A stretch of 58,285 nt of DNA. Source: a virus. Location of the stretch: IMG/VR virus record IMGVR_UViG_3300050190_000052, positions 1 to 58,285 of that record, one strand, 5' to 3'. The position numbers were made by a program, and so were the translations under genes. The notes under the pieces were generated by a model. The model was not told the origin of the DNA. It saw only the letters and a list, made by a program, of their open reading frames with translations, and did not search any database. Position 1 is the stretch's first letter. Each line of letters starts with the position of its first letter. Shown here in pieces: positions 57,584 to 58,285 of the stretch.

Positions 57584-57763
57584 ATGCGTACCCCGATAAA
57601 CCTGTTTCCCATGGGAATGCCGTACCACGACCGCCGCACGGCGTGGGAAGACCGCACGTCCCGGTACCATTGGCGGCGAGGGTTTATCTGTGGGGTCGTC
57701 AGTTCGGCCGGAGCGCTTTTCTTTGGTGGGCTCCTCGGCTGTATATTCGCGTATCTGGCGTGA
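57584..57763 (+). CDS. 59-aa single-pass membrane protein
   Basis: AGGAGGAATAACGCC then ATG. N-terminal soluble part, then a hydrophobic helix (FICGVVSSAGALFFGGLLGC). Its last 36 codons are identical in sequence to those of the gene ending at 58270 because they lie in the 127-base repeat. Confidence 0.6.
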   Translation: MRTPINLFPMGMPYHDRRTAWEDRTSRYHWRRGFICGVVSSAGALFFGGLLGCIFAYLA

Positions 57764-57778
57764 AAGCTCCACCGCCGC
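57652..57778 (+). repeat. 127-base exact direct repeat, copy 1
   Basis: Starts CCGCACGTCCCGGTACCATT and ends CTCCACCGCCGC; identical to the last 127 bases of the contig. Covers the last 36 codons and stop of the 59-aa gene plus the start of the next peptide. Confidence 0.9.
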
Positions 57779-57870
57779 CCGGTCGCCTGGACTCGTACCA
57801 TGACGCGGTCGAGCTGGCGCGCCGCGGCATCGGTCTGTTTGCTCAATCAGCACTGAAGGAAATCACGTAA
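57760..57870 (+). CDS. 36-aa peptide
   Basis: GTG overlapping the upstream stop; Pro-rich start then a helix (DAVELARRGIGLFAQSALKE). A copy of this gene would start at 58267, where the contig ends. Low confidence as coding. Confidence 0.4.
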   Translation: MKAPPPPGRLDSYHDAVELARRGIGLFAQSALKEIT

Positions 57871-58046
57871 TGAAAGTCGTAACAAACTTCTGGCTCAAGC
57901 CCGTACCTTCCCGCCGCTTCGATTGGTCCGCCATCGATGACGATACCTACGATGGAGCGCCTGACTCCCGCTGTCCAGTTGGATACGGCAAGACCGAGGA
58001 AGATGCCATCGCGGACCTGATGCAACAGATTGAGGATGTGGCATGA
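57870..58046 (+). CDS. Hypothetical protein, 58 aa
   Basis: TAATG-coupled. Trp-containing acidic protein (MKVVTNFWLKPVPSRRFDWS, then DDDTYDGAPD), helical end. Stop overlaps the next ATG. No family recognised. Confidence 0.5.
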   Translation: MKVVTNFWLKPVPSRRFDWSAIDDDTYDGAPDSRCPVGYGKTEEDAIADLMQQIEDVA

Positions 58047-58270
58047 TGCAAAACAGTCGAGACATGCTGCGCCGGCTTGTGGACGTTGCCTGGCAGGCGG
58101 CGACACAATCCACCGAGGTTCCATCAACGAGATTGGCTGACAAGATGATCAACCAGGCCCGCACGTCCCGGTACCATTGGCGGCGAGGGTTTATCTGTGG
58201 GGTCGTCAGTTCGGCCGGAGCGCTTTTCTTTGGTGGGCTCCTCGGCTGTATATTCGCGTATCTGGCGTGA
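58043..58270 (+). CDS. 75-aa membrane protein with duplicated C-terminus
   Basis: Starts at ATGATG overlapping the upstream stop. N-terminal 39 residues are unique (MMQNSRDMLRRLVDVAWQAA); the last 36 are identical to the membrane helix of the 57584 gene, both carried by the 127-base repeat. If the repeat is an assembly artefact, this protein is a chimera and its real C-terminus is unknown. Confidence 0.45.
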   Translation: MMQNSRDMLRRLVDVAWQAATQSTEVPSTRLADKMINQARTSRYHWRRGFICGVVSSAGALFFGGLLGCIFAYLA

Positions 58271-58285
58271 AAGCTCCACCGCCGC
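58159..58285 (+). repeat. 127-base exact direct repeat, copy 2, flush with the contig end
   Basis: Identical to 57652-57778 and terminates exactly at the last base. A length of 127 equals a common maximum k-mer of de Bruijn assemblers, so an assembly-graph overlap is the likeliest origin. A real 507-base tandem duplication is the alternative. Confidence 0.9.

Noticed and set aside
58159-58285. Terminal redundancy or long terminal repeat of the phage
   Set aside because: The partner copy is internal (57652) and not at the other end, so it is not a genome-terminal repeat.
1-58285. tRNA genes, integrase, phage DNA or RNA polymerase, cas genes
   Set aside because: Looked for by motif on both strands and not seen; absence by eye is not proof.

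Overview
The window reads as a large part, possibly nearly all, of a 58 kb double-stranded DNA tailed-phage genome with P22-like (podovirus) virion architecture. It has a large terminase, a P22-type portal, a scaffold and HK97-fold capsid, gp4- and gp10-like tail-hub proteins, ejection proteins, a pectate-lyase-fold tailspike and a collar fibre. The host is probably a GC-rich alphaproteobacterium, because the phage carries a GcrA-type regulator, a family typical of that class. No integrase, DNA polymerase, RNA polymerase, cas gene or tRNA was recognised. The last 127 bases repeat an internal segment exactly, so the right end looks like an assembly end rather than a biological terminus.

Layout. 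0-1.2 kb: small genes and a winged-helix regulator. 1.4-16.4 kb (+): small accessory genes, terminase, intein-containing portal, a GroES-like co-chaperonin, scaffold and capsid. 16.4-35.3 kb (+): tailspike, tail-hub proteins (gp4-like tandem fusion; gp10-like protein split over two genes in permuted order), a collagen-containing fibre, an AspH-like oxygenase plus cupin, three ejection-type proteins and a collar fibre. 35.3-44.4 kb (+): lysis and membrane genes (endolysin, holin-like, lipoprotein, many tiny membrane peptides), a HAD phosphatase and an HExxH protease, interrupted by two TnpB elements on the minus strand. 44.5-48.8 kb (-): an early operon with a large recombination-type protein and an embedded type I-E-like mini-CRISPR array. 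48.9-54.1 kb (+): DNA-binding protein, RuvC-like resolvase, DnaB-like helicase and two winged-helix initiator proteins, the second holding iteron-like repeats that suggest a lambda-O-style origin. 54.1-56.5 kb (-): small genes, GcrA and an XRE repressor. 56.6-58.3 kb (+): small early genes diverging from the repressor.

The most interesting object is the mini-CRISPR array at 47062-47273: four 29-base repeats and three 32-base spacers, with no cas genes in the window. Each spacer aligns at 24 of 32 positions to a gene of this same phage, in codon register with that gene, and two of the three loci have an ATG at the PAM position. In those two, the differences in the PAM-proximal part are synonymous. 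This is what spacers taken from a close relative would look like. It is also what partial self-complementarity for crRNA-guided repression would look like. The array lies inside the early operon, whose upstream gene reads directly into the first repeat.
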